DNA from: Mycolicibacterium rutilum
GTDB taxonomy: Bacteria; Actinomycetota; Actinomycetes; Mycobacteriales; Mycobacteriaceae
Assembly: GCF_900108565.1 (NCBI RefSeq)
Contig: NZ_LT629971.1
Span: 4,154,001-4,218,000, forward strand
Length of the DNA: 64,000 nucleotides
Direction of reading: 5' to 3'
Positions within the stretch are counted from its first letter, which is position 1; each line of letters opens with the position of its first letter. This document shows, piece after piece, positions 44,163 to 51,760 of the stretch. The notes beneath the pieces are model-generated. The model searched no databases. It had not been told where the DNA came from and saw only the letters and a program-made list of their open reading frames with translations. Made by a program: the position numbers and the translations under genes.

Positions 44163-45658
44163 CTTGCGGTGGCGTGCCTGCCGGCCTGCTGCGCGGCGTG
44201 GGCTCCCGCCCGCCTGCCGAAGAACGAGCCCTCGCCGAGCTGGGTGCCGCTGGCGTAGCCCTTGCCGTCCTGGGCGATGTTGGATGCGCACGCGCCCGCG
44301 GCGTACAGGCCCGGCACCGGTGAGCCGTCTTCGCGCAGCACCTCGCCGTCGACCGACACGTCCAGCCCGCCCATGGTGAAACCCGAGTACATCGCGACAC
44401 CGAGCGACAGGTCGAAGGCGCCCCACGGGCCGGTGTCCTGTGCGGCGAGGTAGTCGGGCTGCTTGTGGAAGTCCGGGTCCTCGCCCGCGGCGGCGTGCTG
44501 GTTGTACCGGTCCAGCGTCGCGGCCAGGTTGCCTGCCGGAATGCCCAGCGCCTCTTCCATTTCCGCGATCGTCTCCCAGCCGTCGATGAACTTGATCAAC
44601 GGCATCTCGGGCATCTGCAGGTGCGCCTCGTCGACGATCAGATAGGCCTTCTGTTCGGGCTGTTCGAGCACGAACGCCGACGTCCGCGAGTGGTAGGAGT
44701 CCTCGGCGACGAACCGATTGCCGTCCTTGTTGACGATGACCCCGGTCAGCAGGATCTCCGGCGGGTAGGCGGCCGCGGTGATGAACAGGCCGTCGAGGTT
44801 CTTCGCGACGCCGCCGCCCGACACTCCGAGCCGGATGCCCAGCCCGTCGTCGTTGGGGTTGCCCAGGATGTAGGGCTCCACCTCGCCGTGGTGTTTGGTG
44901 CGGCGCTTCTGCCCGAGCGCGGGCGTGTGCTGCGCGACCATCTCCGGGTTCATCGCGAACCCGCCCGCGGCGATGACGACCGCGTCGGCGCGCACCTCGC
45001 CGGTCTCGGTGAAGTGCTTCCAGCGCACACCCACCACGGCCCCGTCGTCGACGACGAGGTTGGTCGCGCCCGTCTCGTAGCGGATCTGCACGCCGAGTTC
45101 CTCGGCGCGTTTGAGTAGCAGGTCGGTGACCATCGCCGCGCCGCCGAGTTCACCGGGCACCGGCACCGAGTGGCCGCGCGGCGCGGGCTTGGCCTTCTCG
45201 TAGAACGGCCACACCTTCTCGTTGCCGGTGTAGGACAGGCCCTCGGTGCCCGGCGGGACCACCACCTTGCCGGGGTAGTAGCTGCGCTCGAACTGAAAAC
45301 CCAAGCCCTCCAACCAGTTGAAGTGCTCGACGCTGCCCTCGCAGTACGCCCGGATCTTGTCGTGGTCCGGTTCGGGAGACACCGCGACGAGGTACTTGTA
45401 CATCTCCTCGACGCTGTCGTCGTGCCCGGTCGCCTGCTGCACGGCGGTGCCGCCGCCGAGATAGAAGTGTCCGCCGGCCATCGCGGTGGTGCCGCCGATC
45501 GCGGCCGCCTTCTCCAGCACCAGCACCCGGGCCCCGGCGGCGGCCGCGCTGACCGCCGCGCACCCGCCCGCGATGCCGAACCCGATCACGACGACGTCGA
45601 CCTCGTCGGACCACGACACCTCGGCGGCGCTGACGGTGTCAGGAATCTCGGTACTCAC
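44159..45658 (-). CDS. FAD-dependent oxidoreductase, fumarate reductase/ketosteroid dehydrogenase type (Rv1817 type)
   Basis: A 499-residue flavoprotein with the FAD-binding N-terminus VVVIGFGIAGGCAAVSAAAA, the GGTTAMAGGHFYLGGGTA loop, and the C-terminal TMGGLDVSVDGEVLREDG region before GLYAAGACASNIAQDG. It belongs to the family that includes fumarate and urocanate reductases and 3-ketosteroid dehydrogenases. GTG 45658 overlaps the VOC gene stop (GTGA) and GGGAG lies upstream. The shared promoter has a KstR-type box, so a sterol or steroid substrate is likely but not proven. Confidence 0.82.
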   Translation of the reverse strand: MSTEIPDTVSAAEVSWSDEVDVVVIGFGIAGGCAAVSAAAAGARVLVLEKAAAIGGTTAMAGGHFYLGGGTAVQQATGHDDSVEEMYKYLVAVSPEPDHDKIRAYCEGSVEHFNWLEGLGFQFERSYYPGKVVVPPGTEGLSYTGNEKVWPFYEKAKPAPRGHSVPVPGELGGAAMVTDLLLKRAEELGVQIRYETGATNLVVDDGAVVGVRWKHFTETGEVRADAVVIAAGGFAMNPEMVAQHTPALGQKRRTKHHGEVEPYILGNPNDDGLGIRLGVSGGGVAKNLDGLFITAAAYPPEILLTGVIVNKDGNRFVAEDSYHSRTSAFVLEQPEQKAYLIVDEAHLQMPEMPLIKFIDGWETIAEMEEALGIPAGNLAATLDRYNQHAAAGEDPDFHKQPDYLAAQDTGPWGAFDLSLGVAMYSGFTMGGLDVSVDGEVLREDGSPVPGLYAAGACASNIAQDGKGYASGTQLGEGSFFGRRAGAHAAQQAGRHATAS

Positions 45659-46131
45659 TTCTGCTCCCGCTTGATGTAGTCGAAGAACGATTTGATCTCG
45701 TCCGGAATGTGGGCCAGCTCGAGGTAGGGCACGCCGGCCGCCGGCGCCGACACGTAGGCGAACTCCATGCCGCCCGGCATGACCCCGCGCGCGACCACCT
45801 CGGCGTCGCGTTCGGACAGCGCGGCGGCGACGTCGTCGACCTCGACGCACACGTGGTGCAGGCCGGGGCCGCACGCGTCGAGGAACTCGGTGTAGACGCT
45901 CGCGCCCGGCCCTGGCGCGATGACCTCGAGTTGCGTTGCGCCGGCGTAGCTCAGCGAGATGTCGGCGACGAAGTCGGCGGGCTCACCGCGGTAGGTGCAC
46001 GTCTCCGGTCCGAAGTGGACGCCGGGCATGCGGACCCATTTCTTGGCGCCCAGCAGCGAGGTGAGCGCCCCCTCGGTCGCGTCGAGGTCCCGCGTCACCC
46101 ACGCGATCTGGACAGGTGTCTGGGCAAGCAT
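45655..46131 (-). CDS. VOC-family (glyoxalase-like) protein
   Basis: A 158-residue vicinal-oxygen-chelate protein with the paired beta-alpha-beta repeats: PVQIAWVTRDLDATEGALTS at the start and PGLHHVCVEVDDVAAALSER near residue 90. The His in HHVCVEV and Glu in YLELAHIPDE are candidate metal ligands. It is the first gene of a two-gene operon with the flavoprotein. The ATG at 46131 lies seven bases from a TATCCT -10, so the transcript is probably leaderless. Isomerase, lyase or binding roles are all possible. Confidence 0.82.
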   Translation of the reverse strand: MLAQTPVQIAWVTRDLDATEGALTSLLGAKKWVRMPGVHFGPETCTYRGEPADFVADISLSYAGATQLEVIAPGPGASVYTEFLDACGPGLHHVCVEVDDVAAALSERDAEVVARGVMPGGMEFAYVSAPAAGVPYLELAHIPDEIKSFFDYIKREQK

Positions 46132-46138
46132 CGCGTCG

Positions 46139-46144
46139 AGGATA
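46139..46144 (-). promoter_or_regulatory. -10 hexamer TATCCT, leaderless promoter of the VOC/flavoprotein operon
   Basis: On the minus strand TATCCT is followed by seven bases and then the ATG at 46131. It is embedded in the 14-base perfect palindrome CGAGGATATCCTCG (46137-46150), which could itself be a protein site. Confidence 0.5.
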
Positions 46145-46165
46145 TCCTCGGCCTGCCCGGTTGGC

Positions 46166-46179
46166 TAGAACGTGTTCTA
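46166..46179. promoter_or_regulatory. KstR-type operator TAGAACGTGTTCTA
   Basis: This 14-mer is an exact match to the KstR consensus TnnAACnnGTTnnA for the cholesterol-catabolism repressor, and is extended to the 16-base perfect palindrome CTAGAAC-GT-GTTCTAG (46165-46180). It overlaps the expected -35 position of the VOC/flavoprotein promoter, which suits repression. Confidence 0.72.
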
Positions 46180-46181
46180 GT

Positions 46182-46817
46182 TCAGCCTTCGCCGTAGTAC
46201 GCCGCCAGGCAGCGGTCGGCTGCTCCGCGGGCCTCGGCGGGGTCGGCGCCTGCGGCCACGTTCTCCTGGTACCAGGCCTCGTTGGACAGCGCGAGGAAGC
46301 GCCTGCCCTCGGGGGTGGTCACCCACTGCTCGCCGAACCCGGGGTCGATCGACTCACCGGTCGCCAGGTGCAGCGCCAGGCCGAGCACCATGGAGTCCCA
46401 GCCGATGCCGACGGCCCCGGGCCCGAACTGCAGGGCCATCTCGTCGCCGACGACAGCGATGTGCTCGATCACCAGCCGCGCCCGCTCGTCCTCGGCGTCC
46501 ACGGTGACGTCGATCCAGCTGACGTTGCCGGCGTACTCCCAGGTGGCGGTGAAGTTCTTGGGTGGATCGCAGGTCAGCACCGTGCCGCCGGCGTTGCCGT
46601 GCAGCTGGTAGGAACCGCCGATCTTCAGCTCGCCCGAGATGGGCATCAGCCAGCGCGGGATGCGCTCGATGTTGGTGACCGCGTCCCACAGATCGTCGCG
46701 GTCGGTGTCGTAGGTCTGGGAGATGGTGACGACGTGCGCCTCCCCCGCGTCGATCGTCCTGGTGCCGAGCTTGCGCTGGACGGCGTTGATCTGGTGGTCG
46801 ACGTCGATCTCGGTCAT
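46182..46817 (-). CDS. SRPBCC (START/AHA1-like) domain protein
   Basis: A 211-residue protein with a helix-grip fold of the SRPBCC superfamily, resembling the Hsp90-activator-like group. Landmarks are TISQTYDTDRDDLWDAVTNI near residue 30 and FTATWEYAGNVSWIDVTVDA near 90; a C-terminal extension follows (GFGEQWVTTPEGRRFLAL). The ATG overlaps the ArsR stop by ATGA, forming the very common ArsR plus SRPBCC pair. It may bind a hydrophobic ligand; its job is unknown. It ends two bases from the KstR-type palindrome of the next operon. Confidence 0.82.
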   Translation of the reverse strand: MTEIDVDHQINAVQRKLGTRTIDAGEAHVVTISQTYDTDRDDLWDAVTNIERIPRWLMPISGELKIGGSYQLHGNAGGTVLTCDPPKNFTATWEYAGNVSWIDVTVDAEDERARLVIEHIAVVGDEMALQFGPGAVGIGWDSMVLGLALHLATGESIDPGFGEQWVTTPEGRRFLALSNEAWYQENVAAGADPAEARGAADRCLAAYYGEG

Positions 46818-47152
46818 GGTGCCTTCTTTCGTCGTTGCCGTTTTCCTCGTGCGATCTCGGTGCCCAACGCGTCCAGGCGCGGGGCCCAGAACCGGCGGAA
46901 CCCCGCGAGCCATTCGTCGATGTCGCGCAGCGCCTCGCCGTTGACGGCGTAGAGCCGTCGCTGACCGTCGGGGCGGACCGAGGTGAATCCGTTGTCGCGC
47001 AACACCTTCAGGTGCTGCGAGACGGCGGGTTGGCTGATCGCGAACTCGGCCTGGATGGTGTCGGCGATGGCCCCCGCCGCCAACTCGCCGTCGGCGAGCA
47101 GTTCCAGGATCCGGCGGCGAACCGGATCCCCCAGGATGTCGAACGCGTGCAC
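46814..47152 (-). CDS. ArsR-family HTH repressor
   Basis: A 112-residue winged-helix regulator with DPVRRRILELLADGELAAGA at the N-terminus and the recognition region FAISQPAVSQHLKVLRDNGF. No cysteine metal sites typical of metalloid sensors are visible, so it is probably of the non-metal subtype that accompanies SRPBCC proteins. Its GTG lies seven bases after a -10 hexamer, so the message appears leaderless. A dyad inside the promoter suggests autorepression. Confidence 0.87.
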   Translation of the reverse strand: MHAFDILGDPVRRRILELLADGELAAGAIADTIQAEFAISQPAVSQHLKVLRDNGFTSVRPDGQRRLYAVNGEALRDIDEWLAGFRRFWAPRLDALGTEIARGKRQRRKKAP

Positions 47153-47159
47153 GGGCTCG

Positions 47160-47187
47160 AGTCTAAGCGTCTGCTTATATAAGTCAA
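47160..47187 (-). promoter_or_regulatory. ArsR promoter with internal dyad TAAGC-N4-GCTTA
   Basis: On the minus strand -35 TTGACT (47182-47187) and -10 TAGACT (47160-47165) are 16 bases apart, a strong SigA-type promoter. The dyad TAAGC-GTCT-GCTTA (47164-47177) fills the spacer, the place expected for an ArsR operator. The -10 is followed by seven bases and GTG 47152. Confidence 0.65.
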
Positions 47188-47191
47188 GCCT

Positions 47192-47869
47192 TTAGTATTT
47201 CGTGGTCAGCACGTCGAGCAGCAGCCCCAGCTGACGGTCGAACAGCAGCGCCGGCTCGGTGAGCGTGTCGGGACCGTACTGGCCGAACACCTCCAGGCTG
47301 ATCGCGCCGATCAGGCCGGCCCACAGCAGCAGGGACTTCGTCACCGCCGCGTCGTCGCCGTGGAAGTCGAACTCCTCGCGCAGCCGCTCGAAATCGCCCG
47401 ACAACGGTTGCGGGGCAGCGGTTTCCGACGACGGGATGTCGCCGACGGCGATCCCCGCCGCGACCGCGTCGAGCAGGGCGGCCACCACGCGCGTACCGGG
47501 GACGACGGTGCGCTCGCGGGGCGCGTGGTAGCCGGGTACCGGGCTGCCGTAGAGCAGCGCCCACTGCGCCGGTCGCTCGACCGCCCACTGTCGGGCCGCG
47601 TGGGACATCGCGCGCACCTGCTCATGCCAGGAACCGTCGCGCGCGCGTTCGACTTCGTCGGCGAGGCTGGAGTAGCCGTCGATCAGCAGCAGCGTCAACA
47701 GCTCGTCGCGGCTGGCCACGTAGCGGTAGACCGCCGACGACACCATGCCCAGGTCGCGCGCGATCGCGCGCAGCGACAGGCCCGCCGCCCCCTCGGTCGC
47801 CAGCTGGCTGCGCGCCAGGTCGATGATCTGCGCCTCGATCCGGTCTCGACTCTCCTGCCGCTTGCCCAC
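47192..47869 (-). CDS. TetR-family regulator (Rv1816 type)
   Basis: A 225-residue regulator with an N-terminal helix-turn-helix (RIEAQIIDLARSQLATEGAA then LSLRAIARDLGMVSSAVYRY) and an all-helical ligand domain. GTG 47869 is preferred: the open frame extends to ATG 47929, but that extension runs over one of two operator-like palindromes and precedes the HTH by an unusual length. The divergent Ddn-type gene starts at 48038, so both promoters can be controlled. Structures of Rv1816-like proteins suggest a long-chain ligand; the natural one is unknown. Confidence 0.85.
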   Translation of the reverse strand: MGKRQESRDRIEAQIIDLARSQLATEGAAGLSLRAIARDLGMVSSAVYRYVASRDELLTLLLIDGYSSLADEVERARDGSWHEQVRAMSHAARQWAVERPAQWALLYGSPVPGYHAPRERTVVPGTRVVAALLDAVAAGIAVGDIPSSETAAPQPLSGDFERLREEFDFHGDDAAVTKSLLLWAGLIGAISLEVFGQYGPDTLTEPALLFDRQLGLLLDVLTTKY

Positions 47870-47890
47870 GCGCCGAGTGTCGCACAAATC

Positions 47891-47905
47891 GAGATCACTG
47901 CTCTT
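47891..47905. promoter_or_regulatory. TetR operator-like site, imperfect copy
   Basis: GAGATCACTGCTCTT differs from the perfect palindrome 47 bases downstream by a few bases when read on the opposite strand (AAGAGCAGTGATCTC). It is next to the preferred GTG start of the TetR gene. Confidence 0.5.
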
Positions 47906-47937
47906 GTTTTCCGGCGACGGGCGTGGCACCCTGATTA

Positions 47938-47952
47938 GAGAGCAGTGCTCTC
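47938..47952. promoter_or_regulatory. TetR operator-like palindrome GAGAGCA-G-TGCTCTC
   Basis: A perfect 15-base palindrome in the spacer between the TetR gene and the divergent Ddn-type gene. Together with the related copy at 47891 it forms a two-site operator that would cover both promoters. Confidence 0.65.
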
Positions 47953-48037
47953 AAATACTTCATTGTGCGGTTTCGTCCGCGACACGCCGCAACGGCGTAC
48001 CGATCCGCACAGTCGCGAGACAGCAGAGGAGATCGAC

Positions 48038-48478
48038 ATGACCGAGCGTTACGACCAACCGTCCACCGCCGCCCGCGCCGTCAACACGGTGTTCCGGTGG
48101 CTGGCCGAAGTCGGGATCAGCGTCGCCGGGACCAGGGTGTTGGAGGTGCGCGGACGCAAGTCGGGGAAACCCCGCACCGTCGTGGTCAACCTGCTCACCC
48201 TCGACGGGCACGACTACGTCGTCTCGCCGCGGGGCAACACCCAGTGGGCCCGCAACGCGCGCGCTGCGGGTGCGGTCGGGATCGGCCCGCGCTGGCACCG
48301 CCGACCGGTCGACATCACCGAGGTGCCCGACGCCGCGAAACCGGTGCTGCTCAAGCGCTATCTCGACCGGTGGTACTGGGAGGTCAAGGGCCACGTCGGC
48401 GGGTTGACGCCGCAGTCCAGCGACGAGGAGATCAGCGCGGTCGCGCCGACGATCCCGGTGTTCGAGTTGGTGCGCTGA
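48038..48478 (+). CDS. Ddn-type deazaflavin (F420)-dependent nitroreductase family protein
   Basis: A 146-residue split-barrel protein of the Ddn/FDOR-A family, which uses reduced F420 to reduce quinones, coumarins or nitroimidazoles. Segments RGRKSGKPRTVVVNLLTLDG and YVVSPRGNTQWARNARAAGA, with the second forming the F420-phosphate contact region, are diagnostic. ATG 48038 has AGAGGAG upstream. It is divergent from a TetR gene and likely repressed by it. Confidence 0.87.
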   Translation: MTERYDQPSTAARAVNTVFRWLAEVGISVAGTRVLEVRGRKSGKPRTVVVNLLTLDGHDYVVSPRGNTQWARNARAAGAVGIGPRWHRRPVDITEVPDAAKPVLLKRYLDRWYWEVKGHVGGLTPQSSDEEISAVAPTIPVFELVR

Positions 48479-48480
48479 GG

Positions 48481-49191
48481 TCAGGGCATCGGCACGGTGG
48501 GCGGCGGCGGAGGCCCGACGTTGGCCGAGGCCGCCGAGATGACGTCCTCGCGGGCCTGCTGGCTGGCGATCTGCCAGGACACCGCGGCCGGGTAGCGCCC
48601 CCAGGTGCTGTTGAACATCCCGATGATCGCCGCGCGGTGGTCGGGGGTGACCACATACACCGGCCCACCCGAATCGCCCTTCTGGCTGACCACCCCGTTA
48701 CCCATGGTGAACCAGCCGTTGTTGACGGCCTCGACCGTGCCGCAGCTCTCGCCGGTGACCACACCGAAGTGGCACACCGGCTGACCGGCGGCCGGCGCGA
48801 ACCCGGGGTCGACGACGAGCATGCGGCCGCCCGGCAGGATGTTGTTGACCTGCACGTCGGGGGCCAGCGTGATGGCTTCCCAGTCGGCGATCTGGTGGTT
48901 GGTGTCGACGGTCGCGCCGTTGGGGGTGTTGTCGCGGAACACCGCCTGCATGCCGATGAGGTTGCCGTTGCGGTCGCGGACCGGCCCGCTGCCGCGGCAG
49001 TGCCCGGCGGTGAACGCGATCCGGGCCTGGGGTTCGACGAAGCCGAGCGTGCAGACGTTGGAGTCCTGGCGGATCTCCATTCCCGGGTAGACGACGACGC
49101 CGGGATTGGCGGGTGCGGGCGCCGACGGCAAGACGAGCGCAGCCACCGGGGCGGCCACCGCTGCGATCACTCGAATCCATCGTCGGCCCAT
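48481..49191 (-). CDS. Secreted trypsin-like serine protease (Rv1815 type)
   Basis: A 236-residue exported protein with a signal peptide (MGRRWIRVIAAVAAPVAALV, cleavage near PAPANP) and a chymotrypsin-fold domain. The catalytic His lies in IAFTAGHCRG, a candidate Asp in HQIADWEAITL, and the Ser in QKGDSGGPVYVV. CTLGF and CRG, and FGVVTGESCG, supply cysteines for disulfides. It ends in a short Pro-rich tail (VGPPPPPTVP). ATG 49191 is chosen because the signal peptide begins there. The target protein is unknown. It corresponds to Rv1815. Confidence 0.87.
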   Translation of the reverse strand: MGRRWIRVIAAVAAPVAALVLPSAPAPANPGVVVYPGMEIRQDSNVCTLGFVEPQARIAFTAGHCRGSGPVRDRNGNLIGMQAVFRDNTPNGATVDTNHQIADWEAITLAPDVQVNNILPGGRMLVVDPGFAPAAGQPVCHFGVVTGESCGTVEAVNNGWFTMGNGVVSQKGDSGGPVYVVTPDHRAAIIGMFNSTWGRYPAAVSWQIASQQAREDVISAASANVGPPPPPTVPMP

Positions 49192-49392
49192 GGCCGCCTC
49201 CGCTCTTCCGGTCCAATGACGGTGTCCGGTACCAGGTGTTGCGGACTCCTCTACCCGGGCGTGTGAAGCCACAATCACGCCCGATGCGGAGCAACCACTC
49301 GACGAAGGTCCCGTGATTTGCCCATCGATCACCGTGACCGAAACGTTACGCCGCGCGGCGATTGCCGTCTCGGCAGTCAGCTAAGCCGGCCG

Positions 49393-50799
49393 CTAGGAGT
49401 CGAAACCGAGGCCGACCGCGTCGAGCGCCCGCAGGAACAGATTCCGCCGGCCCGCCGAGTGATCGGCGCGGTCCAGCGACCAGCGCGTCGCCTGGATGCC
49501 CACGCTGGCCAACGGTTCGGGCGGGAACGGCAGCGGGCGGCGGCGCACCATCTGCAGTTCGGTGCGCGGGGTCGCCCGGCCGTCGAGCAGGTCCAGGCAC
49601 ACGTCGGCGGCGAACCGGGCGGCGCCCACCCCCAGGCCGGTGAAGCCGTTGACATAGGCCACCCGGCCGTCGCGGGCCAGCCCCCAGTGCGCGCAGAACC
49701 GGGTGTTGGTGTCGATGGCGCCGGCCCAGCGATGGCTGAACCGGACGTCGTCGAGTTGCGGGAACGTGACGAAGAAGTGCGCGGCCAGGCGGCGATAGGT
49801 CTCGGGCCGGTCCTCGTAGGCGGGGTCGACCTTGCGGCCGAAGTGGTAGACCGCGTCGTAGCCGCCCCACACGATCCGGTTGTCCATGGTCAGCCGGTAG
49901 TAGTGGAACTGGTTGGCGCAGTCGCCGACACCCTGCCGATCCTTCCAGCCGATGCGGTCCAGTTGGGCGTCGGTGAGCGGTTCGGTGGCCAGCACATAGT
50001 CGTACACCGGCACGGTGTGCAGCCGGTTGCGCTTGAGCAGGCTCGGGAAGACGTTGGTGGCCAGGACCGCTTGGCGCGCGGTGATCACCGCGCGGTCGGT
50101 CTCGATGCGCAGCCCCACTCCCCCGGAGTCCACCCGCCGCGCGGCGGTGTGCTCGTAGATGTGCACCCCGGCCTGCTCGCACGCCCGCGCCAGTTCGAGC
50201 GCGAGTTTGGCGGGATGCACGATCGCGCAGGTGTCGGCGCTGAACAGACCCGCAAGATAGGTCGGCGACGCGACCTGCGCGCGCACCTCGGCCGTGTCGA
50301 GCAGGCGGCCGTGCCCGTCGGCGGCACTGTCCTGCAACCACTGCAGCTGGTGCGGTTCGGTGGCCACCGTCAACATGCCGGTGCGCTGCCATTCGGTGTC
50401 GAGGCCCAGGCGCGCCAGTTCGTCCTGCATCCCGTCTAGGTTCTCCAGGCCCATCGCATCGAGCGTGTCGATCTCGTTGGGCCAGCGTGCTTTTCCGTTC
50501 TCCTCCCCGTGGGTGAGGCTGGCGTCGACGAAGCCGCCGTTGCGTCCGGACGCGGCCCACCCGATGCGGTCCGCCTCGATCAGCACGATCCGTTTGCCGG
50601 GTTCGCGTTGCGCGGCGTGCAGCGCGGTCCACAGCCCGGTGTACCCGCCGCCGACCACCACCAGATCGCAGGTGCTCGGGCCGGTCAGCCGCGGCCGCTG
50701 CGGCCTGGGAATGTCCAGCCACATCGAGCCGAACGCGCTTGTCGCAAGCGCACGTTCGACCAACGCGGTGTCGACGGGAGCGTCGAAGACGGTATCCAC
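49393..50799 (-). CDS. FAD-dependent amine oxidase-type oxidoreductase (DAO fold)
   Basis: A 468-residue D-amino-acid-oxidase-fold flavoprotein, similar to gamma-glutamylputrescine and other amine oxidases. The FAD motif CDLVVVGGGYTGLWTALHAA lies near residue 44, followed by LIEADRIGWAASGRNGGFVD. The C-terminal FAD segment contains GFTGLGVGAARFAADVCLDL. GTG 50799 starts nine bases after the desaturase stop, so it is the last gene of a four-gene minus-strand cluster. The substrate is probably an amine or amino acid. Confidence 0.85.
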   Translation of the reverse strand: MDTVFDAPVDTALVERALATSAFGSMWLDIPRPQRPRLTGPSTCDLVVVGGGYTGLWTALHAAQREPGKRIVLIEADRIGWAASGRNGGFVDASLTHGEENGKARWPNEIDTLDAMGLENLDGMQDELARLGLDTEWQRTGMLTVATEPHQLQWLQDSAADGHGRLLDTAEVRAQVASPTYLAGLFSADTCAIVHPAKLALELARACEQAGVHIYEHTAARRVDSGGVGLRIETDRAVITARQAVLATNVFPSLLKRNRLHTVPVYDYVLATEPLTDAQLDRIGWKDRQGVGDCANQFHYYRLTMDNRIVWGGYDAVYHFGRKVDPAYEDRPETYRRLAAHFFVTFPQLDDVRFSHRWAGAIDTNTRFCAHWGLARDGRVAYVNGFTGLGVGAARFAADVCLDLLDGRATPRTELQMVRRRPLPFPPEPLASVGIQATRWSLDRADHSAGRRNLFLRALDAVGLGFDS

Positions 50800-50808
50800 G
50801 ACAGCGGG

Positions 50809-51732
50809 CTAGGAGCCGACGGTGGTCGCTTCGCGTGCCGGCTCACGCAGCGCCGGTGCCCAGCCCGGCGGGCCGAAGACGTAACCCAGCCGGTCGCGCC
50901 ACCGCCGCGCTGCCCGCACGTCGCGCGCGATGGCCACGTACTCGTGGGTCTGCAGCGTCCAGATGTTGTAGGTGTCGACCTGTTTGGTCAGCCCGTAGTG
51001 CGGGCGGGTGGTCTCGGCGGCGAACGTGCCGAACATCCGATCGAACAGGATGAAGATGCCGCCGTAGTTCTTGTCCAGATACTGCTGGTCCATCCCGTGG
51101 TGCACCCGGTGATGCGACGGCGTGTTGAACACGAATTCGAATGGCGCCCATAGCTTCCCGATGCGCTCGGTGTGGATCCAGAACTGGTAGATCAGGTTGA
51201 TCGAGAAGCTGGCGAACACGATCCACGGCGGCACCCCGAACAGCGGCAGCAGCGCCCGCAGGAACACGTCACCGCTGATGTTCCACTTCTGGCGCAGCGC
51301 GGTCGCGAAGTTGAAGTACTGGCTGGAGTGGTGCGCCTGATGGGTGGCCCAGATGAGCCGGACACGGTGCGCGATCCGGTGGTACGCGTAATAGCAGAGG
51401 TCCACCCCGGCGATCGCGATCACCCACGTGTACCAGGCGGTGGACGGCAACTGCCACGGCGCCACATAGACGTAGAGCGCCGCATAACCCAACAGCGCGA
51501 TGAAGTTCATCACCCCGCTGGTGCCGATCGAGACCACGCCCATCCAGATGCTGGCCCACGCGTCGGCCCGCTGATACGCCCCGGCGGGCGCCCGCTCGGC
51601 TTCCTCGTGCGCCAGTCGGCGCGCCGCTGCCCACTCGATGATCAGCAGCAGCAGAAAGAAGGGCACCGCGAACGTCACCGGGTCGTGCATCAGCGGCGGC
51701 AATACGTGCGCAAAAGCGGCACTCACGTCCAC
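50809..51732 (-). CDS. Sterol desaturase/fatty-acid hydroxylase family protein (Erg3-like, Rv1814 type)
   Basis: A membrane non-heme diiron enzyme of the sterol desaturase superfamily, 307 residues. The His motifs are complete: YHRIAHRVRL (H-x3-H), WATHQAHHSS (H-x2-HH) and PSHHRVHHGMD (H-x2-HH), set among hydrophobic helices such as FAVPFFLLLLIIEWAAARRL. GTG 51732 is preferred because GGAGG lies seven bases upstream; a TTG at 51750 is the longest option. It is annotated Erg3 in M. tuberculosis. The true substrate may be a lipid other than a sterol. Confidence 0.85.
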   Translation of the reverse strand: MDVSAAFAHVLPPLMHDPVTFAVPFFLLLLIIEWAAARRLAHEEAERAPAGAYQRADAWASIWMGVVSIGTSGVMNFIALLGYAALYVYVAPWQLPSTAWYTWVIAIAGVDLCYYAYHRIAHRVRLIWATHQAHHSSQYFNFATALRQKWNISGDVFLRALLPLFGVPPWIVFASFSINLIYQFWIHTERIGKLWAPFEFVFNTPSHHRVHHGMDQQYLDKNYGGIFILFDRMFGTFAAETTRPHYGLTKQVDTYNIWTLQTHEYVAIARDVRAARRWRDRLGYVFGPPGWAPALREPAREATTVGS

Positions 51733-51760
51733 ATCGACACCTCCGGGCAAAGCATACGAC

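Noticed and set aside
50731..50757. Inverted repeat GAACG...CGTTC with inner GCTTG-TCG-CAAGC
   Set aside because: It lies inside the coding start of the amine-oxidase gene and its outer arms are unevenly spaced; likely chance.
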